A DNA stretch of 7,577 nt from Thaumarchaeota archaeon S13 (GTDB lineage: Archaea; Thermoproteota; Nitrososphaeria; Nitrososphaerales; Nitrosopumilaceae): NCBI GenBank assembly GCA_003724275.1, contig RHFA01000043.1, forward strand, positions 1 through 7,577, given 5' to 3'. Positions 1 through 5,199 of the stretch are shown here, piece after piece; position 1 is the first letter of the stretch, and every line of letters begins with the position of its first letter. The notes under the pieces were generated by a model. It had not been told where the DNA came from, did not search any database, and saw only the letters and a list, made by a program, of their open reading frames with translations. The position numbers and the translations under genes are program-made.

Positions 1-439
1 CGCGCCGCGCGAGGCGCAGCTCGTACGTCGGCCGCGCCTCTGGCGCGCTCATGTGGCCCAGCGCAATGACGCCGCGCCCGGCGCGCCGCGCGGATCCCGC
101 AAGCGCCGCGAGGCTCGCGGCGCCCATGACGGGGTTGGCGATGAGCGCGTCAAGGCCCATGTCCCAGAGGGCAGCCGCCGCGGCGGCGTTCGTCGACGGT
201 ATGTCGTTGAGCTTTATGTCGGCTATGGCCTGCATCCCTAGCGAGTGGGCCTCGCGCGTCACGTCGCGCACGCCAGCGGCGCCGAGCGGGAGGAGCGCGT
301 GCATGTTTAGCTTTATCGCGCACGCGCTGCCCTCGACGCGCCTTGCGGCGGCGATCACGCGCGGCCCGAGGCGCGAGGGCGAAGCGGCAATGTCGGCGGC
401 GAGGACGAGCGGGCCGGCGCGCCTTGCGGCCTCGCGCAT
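1..439 (-). CDS. pyrF: Orotidine 5'-phosphate decarboxylase, N-terminal 146 residues (runs off left edge)
   Basis: The enzyme decarboxylates OMP to UMP, the last step of de novo pyrimidine synthesis, in the cytosol. I translated this stretch by hand because the frame has no stop inside the window. The expected catalytic residues of the OMPDC TIM barrel are present: Asp16 in LVLAADIA (strand 1), Lys43 in CAIKLN (strand 2), and the signature DIKLNDIPSTN at 74-84, which supplies Asp74, Lys76 and Asp79. A later strand reads ALIANPVMG (about 98-106), followed by GVIALGHMSAPEA. Archaeal OMPDCs are usually about 210-230 residues, so roughly the last third, including the phosphate-gripping C-terminal loops, lies outside the window. 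The ATG at 439 follows the upstream gene's TAG (443-441) after a single base. I see no separate TATA box or clear Shine-Dalgarno sequence, so it is probably read from the upstream gene's transcript by translational coupling. The family call is firm. Confidence 0.95.
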   Translation of the reverse strand, partial: MREAARRAGPLVLAADIAASPSRLGPRVIAAARRVEGSACAIKLNMHALLPLGAAGVRDVTREAHSLGMQAIADIKLNDIPSTNAAAAAALWDMGLDALIANPVMGAASLAALAGSARRAGRGVIALGHMSAPEARPTYELRLARR

Positions 440-440
440 C

Positions 441-1127
441 CTAGTTTTGAAGCTGCGCATAGTCCACTAGGGGGTGCGTCTCCTTGAGGCGTATTATCTT
501 GATGTACGAGTAGCCGTGGTCGCTAGGCGTCTCGACGAGCTCGGGGCTGGACCCGTTGGTCGTCGCGTACCTCAGGAACGGCCGCGCCGGCTCGGTCTCC
601 ATCGTCACGTGGCAAAAGTACGACGGCCCGTCCTCGTTAAAGTTCATAAACACGCCGACCATCCACCTCCCGCCGGCGGGAAACGCAAAGAGCGGAAAGG
701 GCGGCGCGTCCTCAAAGCCGTGGCTGAGCTTCGCGAGGCTCGAGAGGTCGTTGAGCTCGAGGGGAAAGTACTTGTCGCCCGTGCCGTTTCCGGCGCGGAG
801 GTTGTTTGGGAGCGACTTTATGCCGACTATGGGCGAGTAGAGGACGCCTGACTCGCTCACGGTGTCCGTTATCGAGGACTCTTCGCGCCTCCCGCGTATG
901 CCATACGCGAGGTACTGCCCGCCCCTCTCGGCAGGCACATAGTATATGATGGGCTTTTCGTTGAGTATGTCCATCTGGACCGAGAGGACCTGCGTGCCCT
1001 CGTGCTCGTGCATAAAGACGGTCCGCGGCACGCGCTCTAGGGCGCATACCATGCGCGAGAACTCGAGCTGCGAGTCCACCTCTATGTAGCGCGGCTTTGT
1101 GTCCTCGCCCGTGGCCGTCTCCGCCAT
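441..1127 (-). CDS. Conserved-looking protein of unknown function, first gene of the pyrF transcript
   Basis: This is a 228-residue soluble protein that I do not recognise as any named family. It has no signal peptide, hydrophobic membrane segment, Cys/His metal cluster or nucleotide-binding loop. The sequence alternates short hydrophobic and polar runs (TVFMHEHEGTQVLSVQMDIL about 36-55, KPIIYYVPAE about 58-67, WMVGVFMNFNEDGPSYFCHV about 154-173, YSYIKIIRLKE about 206-216), which suggests a mostly beta fold. The one-base gap to pyrF and the lack of a promoter between them imply one transcript. A TATA-like TTTAATTT centred about 27 bases upstream of the ATG at 1127 supports this start and a leaderless message. 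Codon use matches its neighbours, including TTT for Phe, so I take it as real and native. A role linked to pyrimidine synthesis is only guilt by association. Confidence 0.85.
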   Translation of the reverse strand: MAETATGEDTKPRYIEVDSQLEFSRMVCALERVPRTVFMHEHEGTQVLSVQMDILNEKPIIYYVPAERGGQYLAYGIRGRREESSITDTVSESGVLYSPIVGIKSLPNNLRAGNGTGDKYFPLELNDLSSLAKLSHGFEDAPPFPLFAFPAGGRWMVGVFMNFNEDGPSYFCHVTMETEPARPFLRYATTNGSSPELVETPSDHGYSYIKIIRLKETHPLVDYAQLQN

Positions 1128-1150
1128 GCCGGCGCGTGCCCAAACGCGAC

Positions 1151-1158
1151 AAATTAAA
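1151..1158 (-). promoter_or_regulatory. TATA-like box for the unknown gene and pyrF
   Basis: TTTAATTT on the minus strand is an AT-only island in very GC-rich DNA. It is centred about 27 bases before the ATG at 1127. Archaeal TATA boxes sit about 26-27 bases before the transcription start, so the message would begin at or next to the start codon (leaderless). Confidence 0.6.
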
Positions 1159-1169
1159 CCTACCCTGTC

Positions 1170-1265
1170 AGGCGTGGGCTCGGCGGCCCGAGACGCCCCC
1201 GCTTGGGCGCCATGCTTGCGCCCCCGCCGCTCGCGCCTTTAGGCGTGGGCTCGGCGGTCCACGAC
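1170..1265. repeat. Near-duplicate of the purA 3' end (25-base direct repeat, 71 bases apart)
   Basis: Bases 1170-1194 and 1241-1265 match at 22 of 25 positions, with the first 17 identical. The right copy is the last codons of purA plus the first base of its stop triplet. The left copy lies in the purA to next-gene spacer. Each copy is followed on the minus strand by a stop triplet (TAA after purA, TGA after the spacer copy), but the 71-base offset puts the second copy out of the purA frame. The 11-base core GGGCTCGGCGG also occurs at 5151-5161, just before the glycosyltransferase gene. Confidence 0.6.
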
Positions 1266-2246
1266 GTCCTCGACGCGCGGGCCGGTGCCCATGAGCGTGA
1301 CGCGCACGCCCAGCGACGCCTCGACGCCCTCGACGAACGAGCGCGCCTCGGCGGTGAGGTCCGACCACGAGCGCGCCCCCTCGCAGCCACCAAAGGCAAC
1401 GTCGAGCTTTGTGATGGCCGCCTGCGTGGCCCCGTTGAGCATGGCAGCACGCCTGGCCAGCGCGTGGTCAAAGGCCGCCGCCCTGCGAGGCCTGCCCGTC
1501 ACGGCCCCAAACTCGGCCCACCCGCGCGCCTCGGCCTCGGCGGGGGCGAGCTCGCCCTCGAGGGGCCCGGAGCCCACGCGCGTGACGTACGCCTTGAAGG
1601 CGACGATGACCTCGTCGACGCGCCTGGGCGCGAGGCCGACGTCGGCGCATATGCCCGCGGCCGTGACGTCCTTTGAGGTGACATAGGGGTATGTCCCGTG
1701 CCAGAGCGAGAGGAATGTCCCCTGCGTGCCCTCCACGAGGACGCGCTCGCCGGCGTCCAGCGCAGAGTTGACCTCGAGGGGCACGTCGCCTACCATGCCC
1801 TTGAGGGAGGGCTCGTCGGCGGCCAGGCCCAGCGTGCGCATTGCGCGATCGGCGTTGGCCGGCCCCGTGCCCGAGCCCGTGCTGCCAATCCTGCCGGCGA
1901 GGTCGCCGCGCGAGTCGGCCTCGCGGTGGGCCGCGGTGATCACGCCGCACCTCGAGTCCACGACTAGCCTCCCGGAGGCCCCGAGGTCGCGGGCCTCGCG
2001 CAGGAGCACGTCGGGGTCGACCAGGACGCCGGGGCCTATGGCCAGGCGCGCCTCCCTGCTGACAAACCCGCACGGGACCATGCGGACCTTGTGCGTCCTG
2101 CCCCCGTCGACTATGGTGTGGCCCGCGTTGGGGCCGGCCCCGCCCCTGGCCACGAGGCGCGGCGAGTCGCGCGTGGCGAGGTAGGAGACGAGCTTGCCCT
2201 TGCCCTCGTCCCCGTAAAACCCGCCTACGACCACCGTTGAGGGCAC
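1239..2246 (-). CDS. purA: Adenylosuccinate synthetase, short archaeal form
   Basis: The enzyme joins IMP and aspartate using GTP to make adenylosuccinate, the first committed step to AMP. The family motifs appear in order: GGFYGDEGKGK at 8-18 with catalytic Asp13, PNAGHT at 39-44 with catalytic His43, GSTGSGTGPA at 121-130, EGTQGTFLS at 172-180, GTYPYVTS at 184-191, TGRPRR at 250-255 and TKLD at 279-282. At 335 residues it matches the shortened archaeal version, against about 430 in bacteria. The open frame continues upstream to 2486, but that extension runs antisense through the response regulator. I chose the GTG at 2246, which gives the family-like N terminus MPSTVVVGG and sits about 30 bases after a TATA-like box. 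It is divergent from the receiver gene. The stop is TAA. The function call is firm and the start fairly sure. Confidence 0.96.
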   Translation of the reverse strand: MPSTVVVGGFYGDEGKGKLVSYLATRDSPRLVARGGAGPNAGHTIVDGGRTHKVRMVPCGFVSREARLAIGPGVLVDPDVLLREARDLGASGRLVVDSRCGVITAAHREADSRGDLAGRIGSTGSGTGPANADRAMRTLGLAADEPSLKGMVGDVPLEVNSALDAGERVLVEGTQGTFLSLWHGTYPYVTSKDVTAAGICADVGLAPRRVDEVIVAFKAYVTRVGSGPLEGELAPAEAEARGWAEFGAVTGRPRRAAAFDHALARRAAMLNGATQAAITKLDVAFGGCEGARSWSDLTAEARSFVEGVEASLGVRVTLMGTGPRVEDVVDRRAHA

Positions 2247-2272
2247 TTCGCCGGCGAGGGCGCGCGCGGGCC

Positions 2273-2280
2273 TATTTAAG
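2273..2280 (-). promoter_or_regulatory. TATA-like box for purA
   Basis: CTTAAATA on the minus strand is centred about 30 bases before the GTG at 2246. This predicts a transcript starting within a few bases of the start codon. It also argues against the longer PurA frame, which would begin upstream of this box. Confidence 0.6.
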
Positions 2281-2291
2281 CCAAGCAGGCG

Positions 2292-2310
2292 CGCCGGCGA
2301 GGCCGCGGCC
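2292..2310. promoter_or_regulatory. Adjacent palindromes between the divergent purA and receiver promoters (operator candidate)
   Basis: The 8-base palindrome CGCCGGCG (2292-2299) and the 10-base palindrome GGCCGCGGCC (2301-2310) are separated by one base. They lie between the two outward-facing TATA-like boxes. The placement suits a shared operator, but GC-only palindromes are common in DNA of this composition, so this is weak. Confidence 0.25.
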
Positions 2311-2322
2311 CGGCGGGCAATA

Positions 2323-2330
2323 CATTTAAC
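2323..2330 (+). promoter_or_regulatory. TATA-like box for the receiver gene
   Basis: CATTTAAC is centred about 34 bases before the ATG at 2361, giving a predicted leader of roughly 8 bases. A GTG in the same frame at 2331 directly abuts the box, so it cannot be the start of a transcript made from it. Confidence 0.55.
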
Positions 2331-2360
2331 GTGTGGGGCCCTCCGGCGCGCGCGTCGCTG

Positions 2361-2723
2361 ATGGCGAAAAAGGTCCTCTTTGTCGATGACGACTCTGACT
2401 TTTTGGAGTCCTCGCAGCTCATGCTCATGGACTGTGGGTACGATGTCCTCACGGCGACTGACGGCGCGGCCGCCGTCGAGGGCCACCGCAGGGAGAGGCC
2501 CGACATCACGTTCCTTGACATAAAGATGCCCGGCATGGACGGCTATGAGGCCTTTGAGCGCATACGCCGCGAAGACCCCGACGCGCGAGTCGTGTTCACG
2601 TCAAGCTATGCGCTCGACGGCATCCGCTACAAGGACGCAAAGTCACAGGGCCTCTGCGCGCTGCTAAACAAGCCCCTCTCGCTAAAGGACCTCGAGTCGG
2701 CCATAGGAAGGCATGCGCGCTAG
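2361..2723 (+). CDS. Stand-alone response regulator receiver (REC) domain protein
   Basis: This is a 120-residue CheY-like receiver with no output domain. Hallmarks present are the acidic pair Asp9-Asp10 (LFVDDD), the phosphoacceptor Asp53 in TFLDIKMPGMDG, Ser81 in VVFTSSYA at the switch Thr/Ser position, and Lys104-Pro105 in LLNKP. The position equivalent to CheY Tyr106 is Leu101, so the usual aromatic switch residue is absent. The protein should accept phosphate from a histidine kinase and act through protein contacts. No kinase gene lies in this window. The ATG at 2361 starts the fold directly (MAKKVLFVDDD), and the GTG at 2331 is rejected because it sits at the promoter. The gene converges on the winged-helix gene with two bases between stop codons. 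The REC call is firm, but partner and pathway are unknown. Confidence 0.93.
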   Translation: MAKKVLFVDDDSDFLESSQLMLMDCGYDVLTATDGAAAVEGHRRERPDITFLDIKMPGMDGYEAFERIRREDPDARVVFTSSYALDGIRYKDAKSQGLCALLNKPLSLKDLESAIGRHAR

Positions 2724-2728
2724 GCCTA
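2721..2728. other. Facing stop codons merged in a palindrome
   Basis: TAGGCCTA contains the plus-strand TAG of the receiver gene and, read on the other strand, the TAG of the winged-helix gene. The two convergent genes leave only two bases between them, so there is no room for separate terminators. Transcripts from either side must end inside the opposing gene or at shared structure. Confidence 0.6.
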
Positions 2729-3541
2729 GAGGCCCGACTCCCTGATCGCGCGAGCGCGCGCGCGATAGTGGGCGTTGGCCTCCTCGACAAACTCCGAGTA
2801 CCACTTGCGCATGCCGCCAAGCGCGTTGGTGAGCAGGCGAACCCTCCTTTTTGCGCGCGCGGCCGTCGGCGCGGGGTCATAGAGGATGTACGTATAGTAC
2901 CAGTACGAGACCTGCTCGGCAAAGTCGTCCTCGCGCATGACCTCAAAGTTCCTGTGGTACTTTAGCTGCAGGTATGACATTAGCTCGTATATGGGGCTTG
3001 AGGCGTGGCGGTGGACCGAGGGGTTGTCCAGGAGCATCCCGCGCGCGAGCACGCGGACCTTGTACGCGTCCTCGCCGAGGGCCTCCTTGAGCTCGTCCCA
3101 CCTCCCAAAGACCCTCGGGATCACTGCGGCGTACGCCGCGGCCATTTTGTCTATCTGCGCGCTGCCGAGGCCAAGCGAGTCTATGCAGTAGAGCATGCCG
3201 TGCGGCGTGAGGCGGTACCTCTGCGTTCCGTCGCTCTCCTCGACTGCGACTAGCTCCGAGTCGGCCATGCCCGGCGAGTGCCTCCCGCGGTCGGTCCGGC
3301 CCTGCAGGATGCGCCTGAACTCCTTCTCCTTTCTCCTCGAGTGCTCGTTGTCGTTTGGAAACCTCACCTTTGCGATCTCCCACGCGGAGGACAGGCCCCT
3401 TGCGGCGAGCGCGCCGAGTATGCGCTGCGCGTTGAGCTCCCTGGCCGTCTGGGGCCTCCCGTGGCCATAGGCGGCCTGCGCGCGAGGCCGCGTGTAGAGC
3501 TTGTACGAGAGGAGGTTTCCGTGCACGGGTGGCGCTGCCAC
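2726..3541 (-). CDS. Predicted winged-helix protein, possible transcriptional regulator
   Basis: This is a soluble protein of about 271 residues that I cannot assign to a named family. Residues about 34-122 look like a winged helix-turn-helix: a helix at RELNAQRILGALAARG, a second at LSSAWEIAKVRF, a third over KEKEFRRILQG, then SELVAVEESDG and RYRLTPHGMLYCI, which resembles the wing and closing helix of archaeal wHTH proteins. The remaining 150 residues are helical and rich in aromatic and charged residues (QVSYWYYTYILYD), ending in a basic Arg-Ala tail. There is no signal peptide or membrane span. The frame opens with GTG at 3550, but that codon is only about 17 bases from the TATA-like box. 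The GTG at 3541 is about 26 bases away, as expected for a leaderless message, so I chose it; a GTG at 3526 is also possible. DNA binding is inferred, not shown. Confidence 0.75.
   Translation of the reverse strand: MAAPPVHGNLLSYKLYTRPRAQAAYGHGRPQTARELNAQRILGALAARGLSSAWEIAKVRFPNDNEHSRRKEKEFRRILQGRTDRGRHSPGMADSELVAVEESDGTQRYRLTPHGMLYCIDSLGLGSAQIDKMAAAYAAVIPRVFGRWDELKEALGEDAYKVRVLARGMLLDNPSVHRHASSPIYELMSYLQLKYHRNFEVMREDDFAEQVSYWYYTYILYDPAPTAARAKRRVRLLTNALGGMRKWYSEFVEEANAHYRARARAIRESGL
2745..2766. repeat. 8-base inverted repeat just past the receiver stop
   Basis: ATCGCGCG (2745-2752) pairs perfectly with CGCGCGAT (2759-2766) around a 6-base loop, 21 bases after the receiver stop. It lies inside the 3' end of the convergent gene, where it encodes the Arg-Ala alternation RARARAI. 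It could stabilise the 3' end of the receiver mRNA. It has no T-run, so I do not call it a terminator, and the alternating CG may simply reflect the Arg-Ala codons. Confidence 0.3.
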
Positions 3542-3563
3542 ACCGCACACGGGGGGTTAATCT

Positions 3564-3571
3564 AATATAAG
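3564..3571 (-). promoter_or_regulatory. TATA-like box for the winged-helix gene, nearly symmetric
   Basis: The minus strand reads CTTATATT, about 26 bases before the GTG at 3541. The plus strand of the same site, AATATAAG, is also TATA-like and could fire rightwards with a start near 3594, just before the stem-loop at 3605-3669. Confidence 0.6.
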
Positions 3572-3604
3572 TCTGGCCTGCGCAGGGGGGCGCACGGCAG
3601 GGAT

Positions 3605-3669
3605 GTGCCGCAGGGGGTTTTGGAACGGCATGGCGCCTGACCAGCATTTGCCGCCAGCCCCCGCGGCAC
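3605..3669 (+). other. Long GC-rich stem-loop upstream of the small membrane protein gene
   Basis: GTGCCGC (3605-3611) pairs with GCGGCAC (3663-3669). After a bulged A at 3612, GGGGG (3613-3617) pairs with CCCCC (3658-3662). Beyond a small internal loop, TGG (3621-3623) pairs with CCA (3654-3656) and CGGCA (3626-3630) with TGCCG (3649-3653), leaving an 18-base loop. That is about 20 base pairs in 65 bases in non-coding DNA between divergent genes. It could be a 5' leader structure or small RNA if transcription starts near 3594. If the gene's own box at 3687 is the only promoter, it is a DNA feature upstream of it. I do not recognise a known riboswitch or tRNA. Confidence 0.5.
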
Positions 3670-3686
3670 GCCTTGTCGTGCAAAAG

Positions 3687-3694
3687 GCTTATTG
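3687..3694 (+). promoter_or_regulatory. Weak TATA-like box for the small membrane protein gene
   Basis: GCTTATTG is centred about 30 bases before the GTG at 3721. It is less AT-rich than the other boxes in the window, but its spacing fits the same short-leader pattern. It overlaps the alternative upstream starts (TTG 3673, GTG 3697 just beyond it), which counts against them. Confidence 0.4.
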
Positions 3695-3720
3695 GCGTGA
3701 TCCCGCGCGCCGCCGCGCCA

Positions 3721-4017
3721 GTGGCGCCGCAGGACACCCGCTCAAAGAGCCTCTCGGAGGCCCTGGTCAACACGTTTGGGGGGTATCCCGTGGGGTACGC
3801 CGTGGGCATTGCGGTCCTGCCGGCGACGACGGGCTGGATGCAGGAGGATCCCCTCGTGGCCAACGCGGCGATCACGGCCGTCTTTGCGGCGGCCTCGTTT
3901 GTGCGCCTCTACGTGCTGCGGCGCGTCTTTGAGAGGCTCGGCTATGACGACAATGTCGTGCGCCTGGCAATCCGCGCGTGGCGCCGCCTGCGCCCTAGGA
4001 CCAGAGGCGCTCCCTGA
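3721..4017 (+). CDS. Small two-helix membrane protein resembling phage-type small membrane proteins
   Basis: This is a 98-residue protein with two likely membrane helices, about 16-35 (VNTFGGYPVGYAVGIAVLP) and about 45-65 (LVANAAITAVFAAASFVRLYV), followed by a basic tail (LRRVFERL, then an Arg-rich C terminus) expected on the cytoplasmic side. The layout is a polar SKSLSEAL start, a Gly-rich first helix ending in Pro, and a second helix running into SFVRLYVLRRVF. It resembles, from memory, the short DUF7220-like membrane proteins common in phages and proteobacteria. That is pattern similarity only, and no function is established. TTT phenylalanine codons (four of four) match the neighbours, arguing against recent transfer. 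The start is uncertain: TTG 3673 and GTG 3697 are in frame, and I prefer GTG 3721 from the box spacing. The last 23 bases overlap the convergent glycosyltransferase gene. Confidence 0.75.
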   Translation: MAPQDTRSKSLSEALVNTFGGYPVGYAVGIAVLPATTGWMQEDPLVANAAITAVFAAASFVRLYVLRRVFERLGYDDNVVRLAIRAWRRLRPRTRGAP

Positions 4018-5143
4018 ACGTGAGCGTCTTGTTTAGGACAAAGTTGCCCAGCGACGCGGCGGCGACGGCGAGCACTAGCGCGCCGGCGTGCGGCATGGCA
4101 TAGTGCTCGACTAGCATGTAGACGGCCCCGAGCTGGACAGCGGCCCCGAGCGAGCTTATTGCCGCAAAGCGCGCGCCCTGTGAGAGCGTCCTGCGCGCGC
4201 CAAAGTCGGCGTCCTCAAAGGTCCACCTCTTGTTTAGGACAAAGTTTGTCGCCACCGACGCGGCAATGCCGGCAATGTTGGCGTGTATGTACCACAGGCC
4301 GCCGCCGCCGGCAAAGAGCATGGATACTAGCCAGTTGACGCCGAGGCCCAGCGCGCCGACGGTGTAAAAGCGCGCCGCCTTTGAGGCAAACCTGACTGAC
4401 GCGCGCCTCTCGCGCCTGCGCGCGCCGCCGCGGTATAGCCTCCAGACGGACCGCGCATAGTCGATGACGGTGCGGACCCCGAGCTTGCTGGATCCCGCGG
4501 CCCTGTCGGTGAACGTGTAGGGTATCTCCTTTATGCGCGCGCCCCTGGCCTTGACGAGGACCTCGAGGAGTAGCTTGTAGCCTATTGCGTCAAGGTCGAG
4601 GCCGCGGACCACGCTGCGGCGAAACGCGAAAAACCCCGACATTGGGTCGGACTGCTCGACGCCGAGGCCTATCCTGGCGATCGCAGTCGCGACCCTGCTC
4701 GCGACGCGCCTGCGCAGCGGCCACCCGACGACGCCGCCGCCTCCCATGTACCTCGACGCGACGACAATGTCGCACTGGTGGCGCAGGGCCTCGAGCATCT
4801 TTGGTATGACCTGCGGCGGGTGCGAAAAGTCGCTATCCATCACGACGATGACGCTTCCGGCGGCGCGCCGCACGCCGTGGAGTATGGCCGAGCTCAGGCC
4901 CGCCTTTCTCTGGCGCCTCTGCACAATGTCGACGCTATACCCGTCGGCCTGCCCCTCGGAGCGCATGTACTCCCTGACGATCCCCGCGGTCCCGTCCGGC
5001 GAGCCGTCGTCTACGACTATGGCCTCGACGCGCGCGACCCTCGAGACGTGCTCGCGTATGGAGCGCAGGATGTCGAGTATGTTGGGCGCCTCGTTGTACG
5101 TCGGTATGATTATCGAGACCTGCGCCCCCCCTGTCTTGCCCAT
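3995..5143 (-). CDS. Dolichol-phosphate mannose synthase-type glycosyltransferase fused to a GtrA membrane domain
   Basis: This 382-residue GT2-family enzyme should transfer a sugar, most likely mannose from GDP-mannose, onto a polyprenyl phosphate for cell-surface or N-glycan assembly. The catalytic domain (about 8-240) shows IIIPTYNEAPNI (11-22), VVDDGSPDGT (43-52), the metal-binding DSD (103-105) followed by SHPP, MSGFFAFRR (168-176) and GSSKLG (217-222). The GtrA-like domain (about 257-379) has four predicted membrane helices. Its two halves each end with the same pattern, NFVLNKRWTF (300-309) and NFVLNKTLTF (367-376). The architecture matches the archaeal DPM synthases with a C-terminal membrane domain, as in Pyrococcus. 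Sugar and lipid specificity cannot be read from sequence. The ATG at 5143 follows TATA-like sequence 30-37 bases upstream. No glycosylation partners are adjacent, and its 3' end overlaps the convergent small membrane gene. Confidence 0.92.
   Translation of the reverse strand: MGKTGGAQVSIIIPTYNEAPNILDILRSIREHVSRVARVEAIVVDDGSPDGTAGIVREYMRSEGQADGYSVDIVQRRQRKAGLSSAILHGVRRAAGSVIVVMDSDFSHPPQVIPKMLEALRHQCDIVVASRYMGGGGVVGWPLRRRVASRVATAIARIGLGVEQSDPMSGFFAFRRSVVRGLDLDAIGYKLLLEVLVKARGARIKEIPYTFTDRAAGSSKLGVRTVIDYARSVWRLYRGGARRRERRASVRFASKAARFYTVGALGLGVNWLVSMLFAGGGGLWYIHANIAGIAASVATNFVLNKRWTFEDADFGARRTLSQGARFAAISSLGAAVQLGAVYMLVEHYAMPHAGALVLAVAAASLGNFVLNKTLTFRERLWS
4028..4246 (-). repeat. 18-base exact repeat inside the GtrA domain
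   Basis: CTTGTTTAGGACAAAGTT occurs at 4028-4045 and 4229-4246, exactly 201 bases (67 codons) apart and in frame. It encodes the shared NFVLNK core of the two GtrA half-repeats. The protein repeat is a known feature of the family. Identity at every synonymous position over six codons is more than the protein alone requires. Confidence 0.7.
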
Positions 5144-5175
5144 GACGCGCGGGCTCGGCGGGGGATTGCTTATTA

Positions 5176-5183
5176 GTTTTATA
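5176..5183 (-). promoter_or_regulatory. TATA box for the glycosyltransferase gene
   Basis: TATAAAAC on the minus strand is the best match to a consensus box in the window, centred about 36 bases before the ATG at 5143. A second candidate, CTAATAAG at 5169-5176, is centred about 30 bases away. Either gives a leader of about 10 bases or less. The 56-base gap after glyS has no other evident feature. Confidence 0.65.
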
Positions 5184-5199
5184 GGCGCGCGCGGCGCCC

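Noticed and set aside
1203..2184. Several plus-strand open frames opposite purA
   Set aside because: They are antisense shadows, since purA motifs are continuous on the minus strand.
2247..2486. N-terminal extension of PurA by 80 residues
   Set aside because: It runs antisense through the response regulator and both promoters, is not family-like, and the GTG at 2246 gives the expected PurA N terminus.
2745..2766. CG-rich inverted repeat as an intrinsic terminator
   Set aside because: No T-run follows on either strand, and the repeat is explained by Arg-Ala codons at the end of the convergent gene.
3542..3550. GTG at 3550 as start of the winged-helix gene
   Set aside because: Only about 17 bases from the TATA-like box, so it would lie upstream of the predicted transcription start.
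3605..3669. Stem-loop as a tRNA or known riboswitch
   Set aside because: No acceptor/D/anticodon/T-arm layout, no T-loop consensus, and no riboswitch core that I recognise.
2943..3875. Minus-strand frame of 310 codons spanning the winged-helix gene and the intergenic region
   Set aside because: Arg/Pro/Ala-rich shadow that crosses two promoters and the stem-loop. The alternative frame has the organised winged-helix sequence.
3603..3932. ATG-initiated plus-strand frame of 109 codons over the stem-loop and small membrane gene
   Set aside because: Arg/Gly/Pro-rich shadow composition, no recognisable fold, and it overlaps the better membrane-protein frame.
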